From Marthasterias glacialis (taxonomy: Eukaryota; Echinodermata; Asteroidea; Forcipulatida; Asteriidae), in the NCBI GenBank assembly GCA_911728455.2, contig OU452234.1:14395338-14459337 (forward strand): DNA of 64,000 bases. The letters are read 5' to 3'. The number at the start of each line of letters is the position of its first letter. Position 1 is the first letter of the stretch. Both the position numbers and the translations under genes were made by a program. Positions 53,424 to 64,000 of this stretch are shown piece by piece. A model generated the notes under the pieces. It saw only the letters and a list, made by a program, of their open reading frames with translations. It was not told the DNA's origin and ran no database searches.

Positions 53424-56400
53424 CTGTAAGAATAAAAAAAACACGTTTAAGAACACGACGTACTAAAGAATTTTGCTTTCCAAAATGAAAATATCAAAAA
53501 ATTTAAAAACATCTTTAAATTTATATTATTTGTATTTTACCCCAACGATGTTGTAAAGCACTGTATACTTAGTACTTTCCCGAGTCCTGTGAAAATAATT
53601 ATAATGGTCACGGTACCCGCTGCTAATCTCCGTAGTCTAGTTGGTAAGACATGGTCGTGGGTTCGAATCCCACCCGAGGATTTTTTTTGACAGGCCTCTA
53701 CACACCGCCTCACACATTATGTATGGGCAAAAACACAAAATAATATTCCTTTATCCCCGATGCAAAAATTAACATCTATTTTAATCTTTAAATTTACCAT
53801 TTGATGCTTGGCGTGCAGATCGTGAGACAAGAGGATTTTGTCTTCAAATCCTTCTTCTACTAAGCTTCTTATGGTCTGGATTCTCTGTGCATCGTTCAAG
53901 AAGTCAACATCCTTGGCAAACTGGCAGTTTCCCGCCTCAGAACCGAAGAAGTCAAATTCTAAATAGGTGCCGTGCTTTGCAAATTCCAGGACTTCCTCTC
54001 GTGAAAGATAACCCACTTTGAGGAAAATAACAAAAATATTGGATGTTATGGATCAAAATTATCCAGTTGGTAAGTGATGACGTTTCGGAGTCAAAAGTGC
54101 AGTGTAAACGAATGGTATACATGACATTGTACATGAACATTAGTTACCACTGCACTTCCGGCTACAAAACGTCATCACGTACCACATGATACCCTTTTCA
54201 TCAGTTCCAATATCGCTAGCCGAAAACAAAAATAAGCAAGTTCTGAAATGATGTTGATTATGACTACTAAGTGCCTTTTACACGAACAATGCTGGTTATG
54301 ATCTGGTCCAAGGTTTATAAAGCAGACAATATTGCTTGAAACATTTGTTTACTAAGCAAAAATTATCAGGAAAACAGTCAAAAATAATGTATATCACAAA
54401 CTTTTTTGGATGGCAACCCATTTCTGCTAAACAAAACTTTTCTGCGATTGGCAAATAATTATTTGCTGTCAGTTGTTTTCGTTAACCAAAATCCGAGTTT
54501 CATTTTTGTTCTAAGATGGGAATCAAAGATTATAGAGCGCCGAAGGAAAACGTGAAATGGGCATTATTGAGCAAGTGAATGTTTTGTTTCTCATTGATAG
54601 CAATGGTCATTGTCTGCACTAATCTATTGGTGTATCAAAAGAGTTACTTGCTAAAATGGCGTCCAGTGGGATTTCACATTTCAGCCTGAGCTCCCCATAT
54701 TGCGCCTTCCGCGCTCTATAATCTTTGATGGGAATTCACTAAGGGTCGATCGATCCGTAGCATCGGTAGAGTGATTTTTCCCCCTGTATGCCTACCATCA
54801 AGATGATCCATGACAACATCCTCCATCTTTGCTCCAGCTTCTTGTAACACTCTGACTGCATCATCGGGTCCATTTGCGTTCATTGCCGGATGAATTGTGA
54901 GAGGACATCCAAGTTCAGAGTGCACGTTAGCCGCGGCCCGAAGAACTTTCTTTTCATTGTCTGAAACGTCATAAAATCATTGTAAGTGAAGATTTCTTAT
55001 AAAATTTTTGTTATGCAATTCGCCCAGCACAAGGCTCAAAGGCCATTCAAGGTGTGGGCTACTTTTTGAAGGGATAGAAACCTGCCCCAATGCGCAGAAA
55101 TAAGACATGGAAGGATATATAAACGAAAGTCTCTTCACAGCACAGCTAAGAACAGGGAGGGGTAAATGAATCCGTTGCGAGACAAACATATTTTTTTATA
55201 ACTGCCTCTTCCCCTATTTGTAGCAATGGTTAAGTGTCTAGCTCAAGGACACAAGTGTCATGACCGGGATTGGAACCCACATCCTGATGACTTAGCCACC
55301 AGAACTTGAGTCCAATGCACTAAACCGGTCGGCCACGACACGCTATGTTGGCTTATTTGTGACCTTGAATTCTTTATTTGAAATAAAGCAACTTGCATTT
55401 TCTTCTGGGTGAGGTACCAATGTATTTAGTGTGCTGTAACATCATGTGATTATTATCTACTTTGTTACATATCATCCTGACGATGACTGATGACAGCTAG
55501 TCGAAACGTTGAGACCGATTAATGACTCACTCCGCAGCAGTGAAAATAATCACGATAAGTCCACTCGATCCACTAGGCAAAAGTAGCAGTAGTCCTGGCC
55601 GATTTCCCTACCTCCCCAGGTAGTACTTAATAAGCAGGACGTTTCTTTTCAAAACTAAGTTGTCCCCCCGAATTCCGAAATCTATAGTAAAATAATAACA
55701 TGACAAGTTCTCACCAGAACAATCTATACTATATACAGCAGTATCGTAGCCGAACGGTTTAGTGCATCATTAGTGCATCAAGTTCTGGCTAGGTCATCAG
55801 GATGTGGGTTCGAGTCCCGGTCATGACACTTGTGTCCTTGAGCAAGACACTAACTATAATTGCTTAAAAATAGGGGAAGAGGCAGTTATGTTTGTCTCGC
55901 AACGGATTCATTTACCCCTCCCTGTTCTTAGCTGTGCTGTGAAGTGACTTGCGTTTATATCTCGCCATGTCTTGTTTCTGCGCATTGGGGCAAGTTTCTA
56001 TCCCTTCAAAAAGTAGCCCACACTTCGAGTGGCCTTTGGGCCTTGTGATGGGTGAAATGCATTTAAAAAAATAACAATAAAATAATACAAAATATATATA
56101 ATCACATCATGTTACCGTACAACCGAACATACATTGCATTTTCTTCTTTTCTTATAACTTCGTTGCATCATAAAGTTTGTAAATTCCATTAAATCTGTAG
56201 TTATGCACCAACCTTCCATGGGCCAGGAGCACCCAAGCTCCCCGAGGACCCCGCACCGTCCAGTGCTCCCATCTGCCTCTTCAAGGATTTCAGAAGTAAA
56301 CAGTAACTCAACGCCTTCCTGCGTCATCCTGTCCAACCCTGGTGGATGCGTGTCTGCCGTGTAGTAGCCTGGTTAAACAAGTCAGATTTAGCTAATTTTA

Positions 56401-59400
56401 GGGGGTGACTATAATGAACAAATTATATTGATGATTTTGAAAATTCTGCAACATTTATTTCAATGCTGCCATTCATTACAATATGCACACTATCATGTAG
56501 AAATTACACAAGTAATACATTCAAATACTATTTTGATGTTTTAATATATACAAAGCGATGTAAAAGTATGTACTAAATTAATGACAACGTTTAGGCACAA
56601 GAGTTGCCTGTGGATTTTTTCCACCCGAGTTGCCTGTGGATTTTTTCCACAGGACTCGAAAGCACTGAGTATACAGTGCTTATCACACATCGGTGTAAGG
56701 CAAAAACATCTATCTAGTTTAGGCACAAGGTTGAGCGAAACACTTTTGTGCCATAAACTATGAACAGACAAACATACTTTCTAAATGCAATAGAGTGAAC
56801 ACCACTCGTTTTGTCCGCCATACCACTCTTGCAAAGAGCCGCATGGCGGACAACTCTTTTTAGAGTGAAAGACGGGTATTTTCAGCTGGAATCGGAGTGA
56901 AGTTTGCTCCGATTCACCCAAAAAGGGTGATGCACAGTGAGTTTCACTCTCAAAATAGCCAAACTGACACCACTCGGGCGAGAGTGAATTTCTCACTCTT
57001 TTACATTTAGTATACAATCAAGGTAACATGGACATTAGAACAAATCAATCAGACTAGACAAATGTAAGACAACGCCCCAACAATTTGGGTACAAATTACA
57101 CCTTAGTTTATGAATACGAGTCAAATTAGAACTTCATTGTTCTAAACCGTTAGGCATAATATGGCCTTCGAGCCAGCAATCTGACGTCATCCTGGCCTTC
57201 CTACTACCCGCGGCCGATTCCGGGCAATTTTATTTTAAGGGCAATCTTGAGAGAGTTATATCGCTAAGCCAAATGCATAAGCCTGGTGGGGCAACCAGGG
57301 CCGGCTTGGAACGGGCACAATTTCTGGTAGAACTTAAAGGGGCTGTGTCGTCATGATTACAGCAGGCCTGTGGCTATTTGTGTATGGAAAGATGAACTCT
57401 CACCCATATACTGAACGCGCGCGCTCTTGCGGTCAAATCACAAAGGGTGCCGTCTTTGTCAAACTGTGATGTGACCATTGGCAGGCACGCGCGTGTAATA
57501 ACTGGGTTATTCCATTTACTGCTATAATCATGAGGACACAGCCCCTTTAAGCCTGGGCCGAAGTTGAACGCGTGGTTGACGCTGAACTCGTTTTCCCCCA
57601 AAAATACCAAATCGCATCCATTCCTTCTTCCGTGATCCAATTAAGCCTACACTAAACATGACCTTTTAGCTGGTAACCTGGATCTCAACATTTTTTCCTG
57701 TCAACCACTCTGAGCAATCAGCAGCTGTATGGCGTTTTTTTTTTAATATTCATTTTTATATTTTGGTTACAGTTAAAACGTGGAGGAAGCGAGTGGAAAG
57801 TAAACCGTACTGAAGAGCTGCTAATCAGTCACTATGGGCATGACGTCACAATGTGGTCACTATTTGCAAATTAATTGTAGTCATCCACACCCAGATGAAA
57901 AACATAATGAGCAATTAAGCAGTCGAAACGTTTTTATTATATTCCATGCCCGATATGTGGCAGACTAGAGTCCCCCCTCCCAAAAAAAAAAAATAATAAA
58001 ATAAAATAAAATAAAATAAAATAATGTTCCCATTCTCTGACACACTCGTCCCCTCTTGTACATAAGTGCCCCCTTAAATTCCTCAAAAGAATTCCAGAGA
58101 TTTCTAGAACACAATGAAGACACAATAGGACGGGGGTACACCCTGCCACATATCGAGCACCAAATGTTTTCAACGGGCAACAATAAAATTTGCACTAACA
58201 ACAATCACTTTGACTTTTCCTATGACGACTACCACGTCAGCCAAAAATATGTTTATAATGGATGGAATGGTTTTTACGAATTGGGAGACCGAAAAGAGCA
58301 TCTTGAACGAATCTTACGTCATACCAAAAATACTAGAAACACAAGATAGGTCACTTGTGCCGTTTTGCACGGTAGCATTTGTAGCTCCTTTTCACCTACC
58401 AACCGCGTGATGGCGCCCTTCCCCATGTGTCAATTTTGCGAGGATTATTGGCACAACTTATGGCCGAACACCGAATTTTCGATCTGCCTTCACCTTTTTT
58501 AGTTGGTGGGATCGTTTGGCTTAAGTCTTTTCATTTAGTAGGCCCTACTTATCGCACAAACGATCTTTGGTTTTACCTACCAAACAACAGCGGGCGCCCC
58601 AATTTTGCGTTTCATGTTTCTGAACAGAGTGTCCTATCCCGTGTTTCTAGTATCTTTGGTCATACATGCAGTGCCTGGCTTTCATAGCCAAAGCCGTTAT
58701 AAAAACCCTACCTGTCCCTGAGACAATATGCACATCAGTAGCTTTTGAATATTCAATGAGTTTCCGGACGTTTCGGTCCAATCCGTGAATCGTTAACTCC
58801 ACCAGTGATTGGCAGCCATTTTTTTTCAAATATTTAAGCTCCTCAACAATTGCGTCATCGTCATCTAGCTTCATATTTTCCAACTTGCTGTACCTGATAA
58901 AAATTAAAGGTCCTATGAAATATGAATGTGTCCAGTTTAAACTATGAAGTACCTATGGTCATAAAAGTAAATGCAAGCTTGTTAAAAATGTATAGAAGGT
59001 TTGTATCGCAAGAAAATAACAATTAAACCTATGGGTGGCACCCGCATCCCTCAAGGTGAAAATCTGTGACGTATACAAAGGCAATAGGCAGTATTTTTGA
59101 CAGCAACAGGGCGCAATACTAATTCCATTTTGAAAGTACAAAATATTTTAAAACATTAAATACAAATTTTCAAAGCAAATATTTTACACTGCTTACATTG
59201 TAAAGCTGTCCATTAAAAAAAACTTTAAAAAGGTGTGTATTAACTGCTTTACTGAAGTCTAATTGCATCTGGTTTACCACACTATTTCCATGGTTTGACC
59301 CACAGACATAAAGACAATGTGGGTTCCTTATGTCTGTGGGTTTGACCCCCAATCTACCCCAAAGGGCGCCCTCTTGGCGGCGCCATCGACATGTGTTGGT

Positions 59401-61891
59401 GTGATAATATGCAACGTATGTAACTTTTTTAATGCGCGTAGTTTCTTTGGACAAATCTCTTGATATTTGGGAATACGTCATGGAGGTGCATCATTGCTGG
59501 TTGCAACACTACTGAAGATGGTTTCAGTCTGCACTGATTCCCATCAGATCCAAAACACCGACGAATTTGGACGGCTGCAGTCAACCATACCAGAGCTTAA
59601 AGATCAGTACTATTATGCGTTTGCATTGTCATTGGGTGCCTCGATCTACGTCACGAAAGCACGCCAGCAGGCGATATCGAAACAGATAATACAAAATATA
59701 AGGAATAAATTAAAAAGTAATAAGTAACTCATAAAAAATATTCATTTTATTATTACCAAACCATATATTATTAAGCCCGAAATAATGTAATGTAAAAAAA
59801 ATGTCATATGTACAGTGCAACAATAAAACAATGCAATACAATACAATACAATAACACTTTATGTTCCCTGTATTGGAAATTTCTTTGCCTTTTAGCGTTA
59901 CATAAAACAAACAATACTTCACAAATACGTAGTAAACAACAGTATTGTACAAGATGGCACATACACAAATTGAAAAGTTAACCGCAGTGCAATGCTTTTG
60001 AGTCTACATAATAGTCGAGTCTGTATAATTCTCATAAAAGTTGTATTCTGTTTTGGACGTATTATATCCATCTGCAAAAGCTGAACTCAACAGTTGAACT
60101 CAAATAGTTACTTGTCCACGTCAGGATGTACGGGTGAGTTTACGTTACAACACCGCAGGTCAAAGTCTACAGGTGCAATATTTCAGCGCTTTGTCCTAAC
60201 AAGTTACAACAATGTAATCAGCAATATTATGCAAATTCAATAATGCGCAAATCCAATGGTTCGGACGATGCTTTCATCCTGGTCCTGATTTTTCAAGCAC
60301 TACAAAGGTTGAAATTTACCGTTTTTTTTAATGAGTCCAAACCAATAGCTAAAATAATTACGCCCGCCAAATCACAGACGGATTTTTTACTATTCTCGTG
60401 TAAACAAAAAGAAAAAGAAAAGACATAGATCTTACGGATTTTGGTTGAGCCAGTATAGATGATTCATTGCAATGGGAAGTGAAGCCATCTTCTTACCCTC
60501 CCGTGTTTTCGGCTCCTCATAGAAACACGTGAAGTCTGCATATAGGTGTTCATGGCTCATTGTGCACCCTAACTCATGTGGTTCGATTGGTCCACAAACT
60601 GAGCAAAGTCGGGAAACAAAAATCAAGTCTTGAAAAAACTGAATGGACAAGTCAATTGTTTACTCTTAGCTTTCCCTTTAAAATAAAGGGATGACCACCA
60701 TGTCAACATTTTCACCGCGCGTGGCTGCCTGTCTGTGCCGACTCGCACAGTACACAGGCCAAAACGAAACCGAACACAAACTAGAGGCCCATACAGAAAA
60801 TCTTTCTGGGCCTATGTCGTAAGTGTACGAACAAGAAGTGGGTAGGTGGAGAACGAAAATAATCCCTTTGTCTATAAAATTCTTTGAGCCTAGCTTTTTT
60901 AATACACATTATGATAAAAAAGTTTTTGAATGCCGGTGTGAGGAGAGAACAAAACATGTCCGTAGTCCGTGTTTTATACACCTGAGGCCAGTTAGACGGT
61001 GGGTGATGGCGGGCCGGCAGATGGTTGGACGAGTGCGTATGGGTACGGTGGAAAGACCATGGATTATTGTATGAGAAACCTGGATTCATTTTGAGCTATT
61101 GTCTAAAAAGCTGTAATGTAAACTGAGCTGAGACTTTTATAATGCGATTTGATTATACCATAGATTAATAATTATTGTGGTACACTAGAAATGGTGTACA
61201 ATTGTTACTCATGGAGTTTCTGCAATTATATAAGAATCTTTGATCTGCTAACAACAGGGATAAGAGTGGATGAAATTGAAAAATCTACGAAACACCGGTG
61301 GAGGTTTTGGTGGCTACCAACCACGCCATAACCTGTATCAAGGCATCATTCTGTGCTTAAAATGTAGATGGGGCAAGCACCATAATTGTTGTGGGCAAAA
61401 TACAGTACAAGTACTGTGTACATTTATGTCAAAAATAATAATACAAATAAAAAAATAAAAAAGAAGAAAACAAATCCGGAAATCCTGGGGAAAATCAGGA
61501 GGAATCTCATCCCTGTAACATAAGCATACGTGCTGAATTCTTAAGTAGACCTACCGATTACAAGAAAAATATTAGGACTATACTTCGTGCTTAGCACACT
61601 CTAAAGCAGAATTTAGTTTGGAACATGTGACTGCCAGTATTTCATAAAGTGTTGGTTGGTGTAAACCTGTTTCGATGGAGAGAAGATTGCTCCTAAATTG
61701 TTTTAAAAGGAGCTCCGTACAATTGTACAAAATCACCAGGAAGCGAACCATTTTGTCGCTGTCAAAAGAAATTATCGCTTATTTATCTCAGAGTCAGAGT
61801 ATGTTTCCAAACTAAAAAACTTGTGACAACTGATTAAGATTGTCCACCTCCTCTTACCTGTGAGAACTTTTCCCTGTAACTTCTCGGCCAT
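53289..61891 (-). CDS. PTER: Phosphotriesterase-related protein (PTER), seven coding exons
   Basis: Exons 5' to 3': 61891-61858, 60598-60436, 58893-58712, 56368-56213, 54960-54796, 54015-53798, 53423-53289. All GT-AG, all phases close, 350 aa against 349 in human PTER. It is a member of the amidohydrolase superfamily (TIM-barrel metal hydrolase). Mammalian PTER is reported to hydrolyse N-acetyltaurine; phosphotriester activity is not expected. Visible metal ligands: H27 and H29 (MSHEH), bridging E98 (LVEL, where bacterial phosphotriesterase has a modified lysine), H202 (TIHP), H231 (DHLD) and D299 (SHDLH). Signature stretches are ELGCSWPME, AGAKMEDVVMDHLD, EFDFFGSE and MKYGGFGLSHI, and it ends NPQTWLTFK as in vertebrates. 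The protein is cytosolic: no signal peptide or TM segment. Nothing looks broken. Confidence 0.96.
53555..53690 (+). repeat. SINE S5-related fragment in PTER intron 6
   Basis: 'gtaaagcactgtatacttag' and 'gagtcctgtgaaaa' match the S5 body in one orientation; 'gtagtctagttggtaagaca' and 'gggttcgaatcccacccga' form an S5-like head in the other. Two fragments in inverted order or a rearranged copy. Confidence 0.5.
53798..54015 (-). CDS. PTER: PTER exon 6 (Asp299)
   Basis: Residues 234 (split) to 306: VGYLSREEVLEFAKHGTYLE, FDFFGSEAGNCQFAKDVDFL, and LLSHDLHAKHQM. Acceptor ttttcctcaaag|TG, donor AATG|GTAAAT, phase 0. Confidence 0.94.
54068..54183. repeat. Foldback repeat in PTER intron 5
   Basis: ggtaagtgatgacgtttcgg and 'aagtgcagtg' at the left pair with 'ccactgcactt' and 'aaaacgtcatcacgtacc' at the right. 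Single copy in the window. Confidence 0.6.
54796..54960 (-). CDS. PTER: PTER exon 5 (His202, His231)
   Basis: Residues 179 (split) to 233: NEKKVLRAAANVHSELGCPL, TIHPAMNANG, VRVLQEAGAKMEDVVMDHLD. Acceptor tgacgtttcag|AC, donor GATG|GTAGGC, phase 1. Confidence 0.94.
55012..55346 (-). repeat. tRNA-headed SINE, family S3
   Basis: Minus strand: head 'cgtggccgaccggtttagtg', 'ggactcaagttctgg', B box 'gggttccaatcccggtc', body 'aacggattcatttacccctc', tail 'gcgaattgcataacaaaa'. PTER intron 4, facing the copy at 55744-56070. Confidence 0.75.
55744..56070 (+). repeat. tRNA-headed SINE, family S3
   Basis: Head 'cgtagccgaacggtttagtg' with a small duplication (gtgcatcattagtgcatc), B box 'gggttcgagtcccggtc', the same body as 55012-55346 on the opposite strand, tail 'aaaaaaataacaataaaata'. 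PTER intron 4. Confidence 0.75.
56213..56368 (-). CDS. PTER: PTER exon 4
   Basis: Residues 127 (split) to 178: YYTADTHPPGLDRMTQEGVE, EILEEADGSTGRCGVLGELG and CSWPME. Acceptor gtttaaccag|GC, donor GAAG|GTTGGT (a weaker GT site), phase 1. Confidence 0.93.
56600..56710 (+). repeat. SINE S5 body fragment
   Basis: 'gagttgcctgtggatttttt' is present twice in tandem, then 'ccacaggactcgaaagcact', 'cacacatcggtg', as in 2325-2440. PTER intron 3. Confidence 0.65.
57338..57546. repeat. MITE with TTAA duplication, AGGGGCTGT ends
   Basis: TTAA at 57334-57337 and 57547-57550; ends AGGGGCTGTGTCGTCATGAT and the complement of AGGGGCTGTGTCCTCATGAT. Second copy of 30476-30687. PTER intron 3. Confidence 0.82.
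57950..58175. repeat. Repeat with TGCCCGATATG and TATCGAGCACC words
   Basis: 'atgcccgatatg.ggcaga', 'cctcaaaagaattccagag' and 'atatcgagcaccaaatg' occur in the same order at 25585-25690. The copy here has an extra A-rich (ataaa)n insertion (57980-58023). PTER intron 3. Confidence 0.6.
58712..58893 (-). CDS. PTER: PTER exon 3 (bridging Glu98)
   Basis: Residues 66 (split) to 126: YSKLENMKLDDDDAIVEEL, SLVELTIHGLDR and VHIVSGT. Acceptor tttttatcag|G, donor ACAG|GTAGGG, phase 1. Confidence 0.94.
60436..60598 (-). CDS. PTER: PTER exon 2 (HxH metal motif)
   Basis: Residues 12 (split) to 65: VCGPIEPHELGCTMSHEHLY through PIAMNHLYWLNQN. Acceptor tttgctcag|TT, donor ATCC|GTAAGA, phase 2. Confidence 0.94.
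61858..61891 (-). CDS. PTER: PTER exon 1
   Basis: Encodes MAEKLQGKVLT plus one base. Donor ACAG|GTAAGA. Aligns with MSSLSGKVQT of human PTER, which fixes the start. Confidence 0.92.
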
Positions 61892-64000
61892 CTTTGTTGT
61901 CTTAATTACGTTGATCACTTCAATGTGAATAGTAAATCACGGTTTATTTACAACAATAAATCAACTTTACATGTGATTTTTCTTTATGTTAATAAGGGGA
62001 CGCAGAGTAAATTCACATTGAACTAAACCGTTGGTGGGACTTTCTGCGACAATTCACTTTCTAGTGAGGTTTGCGGAGACACCATGTACGTAAAACTCTC
62101 TCAATGAGTTGTAGTGGATCTGAAAAGAACCGGTGGTTGGTGACAACTCGACGTTTCGATCACTATGCTCGGATCGTACCGTCTTGATCTTCAGAAGAGC
62201 GATCATTCACTTGTTGCTCTCGCTTTGCCGAATGTGTGGTCCTGAAATTGTCCGCTGGAAGTCGACCATCAGAAAGACTTGCATAAATTACGGTGTTTAT
62301 TACGCAAAGGACTGGACTGACAATGGAGTTAAAGCCATAAATAAATAGGGCCGTCTGTCAACTGCTCTGTGGGAAAGCCTTGAATAGAGCCCAGTTTATC
62401 GTGATTACTTTACGCCAATGAAATTTAATTGTTAGTTTCTGGTCCAATGCCTGCTTGACATTTTGGCCCGTAGTTTTTTTTTTTCATTATTCATTATTTT
62501 CAACAACAAAAAAGCATACCAAATTACGCAAAACTCATTATTATTATTCTTATAATCATTATTATTATTTTTATTTATTTATTCAGCCATTCACAAACAA
62601 AAATAACAATACAAAACAATACTTACAGATGGACCATAGGAGCAACAAAAGCAAAGTAATTACTGTGATCCTTAGACGAGTTGTCCCACATCTGTTTGCA
62701 ATAAATAACAAAAAGATTTGACATTAGTATATATAAACATCTCAATTTAGAGGTAAAAAATATAAAGGCAGAGATGTGAAAACAAACCAGCATAATTACA
62801 TGAGAAAAGGATGGTCAAAAGTATAAATGCGGAGCATAAAAACGTTTGAAAAACGGGGAATTAAACTTGATGAAACATATGCAATATTATCAATACACCG
62901 CAAACTAACTTCAAATATAGATGATAAAAAAAAAATAATAATAATAATTAAATAGATAAATAAAAAATATATATATATATATCTAAAAAAAATGGATATA
63001 TATATTATTTATTTTTTTAAATAATAATAATAAAAATCGGGTAACAATATATGTTTTCAGGCAAGCCCTGATGTTTCAACAAATGAATCTGCACAATGAC
63101 AATATTTATGGTTATCATTATAGGTCCATAAAAAAAAGGTGAAGGAAATTTGTTTGAAGAAAAACAAGAGTGCATTTTAACAAGAGTGAGAAATAATGAG
63201 TATGTCTATAAAGAAAAATGAAAAAATGTCCTTCAATATTTTTCAGAGACGGGGTTTACCAGAAACTAACCGTACATTTATATTGGCCTTACGACCGGTT
63301 AGTACCGGTTCGGCTTTTCGTTCTGGATGGGATTGTTTGAAAACTGTCTGAAATGGCTAATCCGATTGCAACTAAACTTAGAGTAGCCTAATATAACATG
63401 CAACAAATGAACTACACAGACACACCCACCTTCCCCCCCCCCCCCCCACACACACACGTATGGCCTTCAATCGTGGACCCTCCTTTGTTCAACTCTTTGT
63501 CCTCACAAACGTTGACCCCGTTGTTATCCTTTGTGATAGCAATCATTTTAGTCCTCGATGTAATATTACAACCAAAGATTGTAATCTTGAGATACAACAC
63601 AAACAATTGACACTTGTTCTTGATCTTGGTCCAATCTCTATGATCTACCAAGTACCAGTTACCGACTGCTATTCGAAGTACAACACATCAAGTAATAACT
63701 GACACTTTACTTACATGTTCCAAAATGTCCATCGATGTAATATAACGTCCATTTTGAAAAGCTGAAATGAAATTTTGTGGACTGTTTTTAGCAGAGAACG
63801 ACACATATATGGGTGTATTTAGCGTCAGATTTCAGGAATTCCCAATAATACCAAGTTTCAATGCTAAGATATCGAGCACCTTTTTGGCATCGAACAAAAT
63901 TAACATTGATATTTTTTATTTGAAGGGTACGAAGTTGCTGTATGGTGAGGATGAGGACAAGGCAGTCGGATGAAGGTCTCCAAAAGTTAAGGATGCATTG
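61892..64000. other. Upstream of PTER: no gene seen
   Basis: The first bases must hold the PTER promoter, but no TATA box is clear. 62120-62230 holds a CTGAAGA...GAAACGTCG motif on the minus strand. 62530-62590 and 62930-63030 are (ATT)n and (TA)n microsatellites, and a run of 15 C then (CA)n lies at about 63435-63457. ORFs here are short and not recognisable. Confidence 0.4.

Noticed and set aside
62960-63030. Possible origin-like or regulatory AT island
   Set aside because: A plain (TA)n/(AAT)n microsatellite with no further structure.
1-64000. LTR retrotransposon, endogenous virus or Polinton
   Set aside because: No long terminal direct repeats, and no protease, integrase, capsid or polymerase-like frames were recognised.

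Overview
The window is eukaryotic DNA: AT-rich, with long introns, GT-AG splice sites and very many small repeats (tRNA-headed SINEs, foldback MITEs, a LINE remnant, microsatellites). Gene content and protein style (an SLC16-like transporter, a CIB EF-hand protein, a heparan sulfate 3-O-sulfotransferase, PTER) fit an invertebrate deuterostome, most likely an echinoderm. That placement is an inference from style and not a database result.

Four host genes can be built exon by exon. (1) A six-exon SLC16/monocarboxylate-transporter-like gene on the minus strand (24799 down to 11581, 551 aa). (2) A seven-exon calcium- and integrin-binding protein gene on the plus strand (28019 to 41201, 184 aa), head-to-head with the transporter across about 3.2 kb. 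(3) A single-exon heparan sulfate glucosamine 3-O-sulfotransferase on the minus strand (48253 down to 47105, 382 aa) with a duplicated TATA-like box. (4) A seven-exon phosphotriesterase-related (PTER) gene on the minus strand (61891 down to 53289, 350 aa). In all three split genes every junction is GT-AG and every phase closes, and the predicted lengths match the known families for CIB and PTER.

The first 11.5 kb, the CIB-HS3ST gap (41.2-47.1 kb), the HS3ST-PTER gap (48.3-53.3 kb) and the last 2 kb hold no gene that I can support. They are filled with repeats. Several non-autonomous DNA transposon families can be defined by paired copies: two families with 6-bp target duplications, three with TTAA, one Harbinger-like with TTA, and a five-copy family, one copy of which ends 6 bases after the HS3ST stop codon.

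The most unusual structure is in CIB intron 1: a near loop-free inverted duplication of about 1.16 kb (28244-29405). It carries an exon-like ORF with a good splice donor in one arm and a decayed copy in the other. One arm is interrupted by a 277-bp MITE built from palindromic units. The uninterrupted arm is a natural empty site that proves the MITE's ends and its 6-bp duplication. The four genes do not form a pathway; they are ordinary metazoan neighbours. No CRISPR, operon, LTR element or virus-like element was seen.
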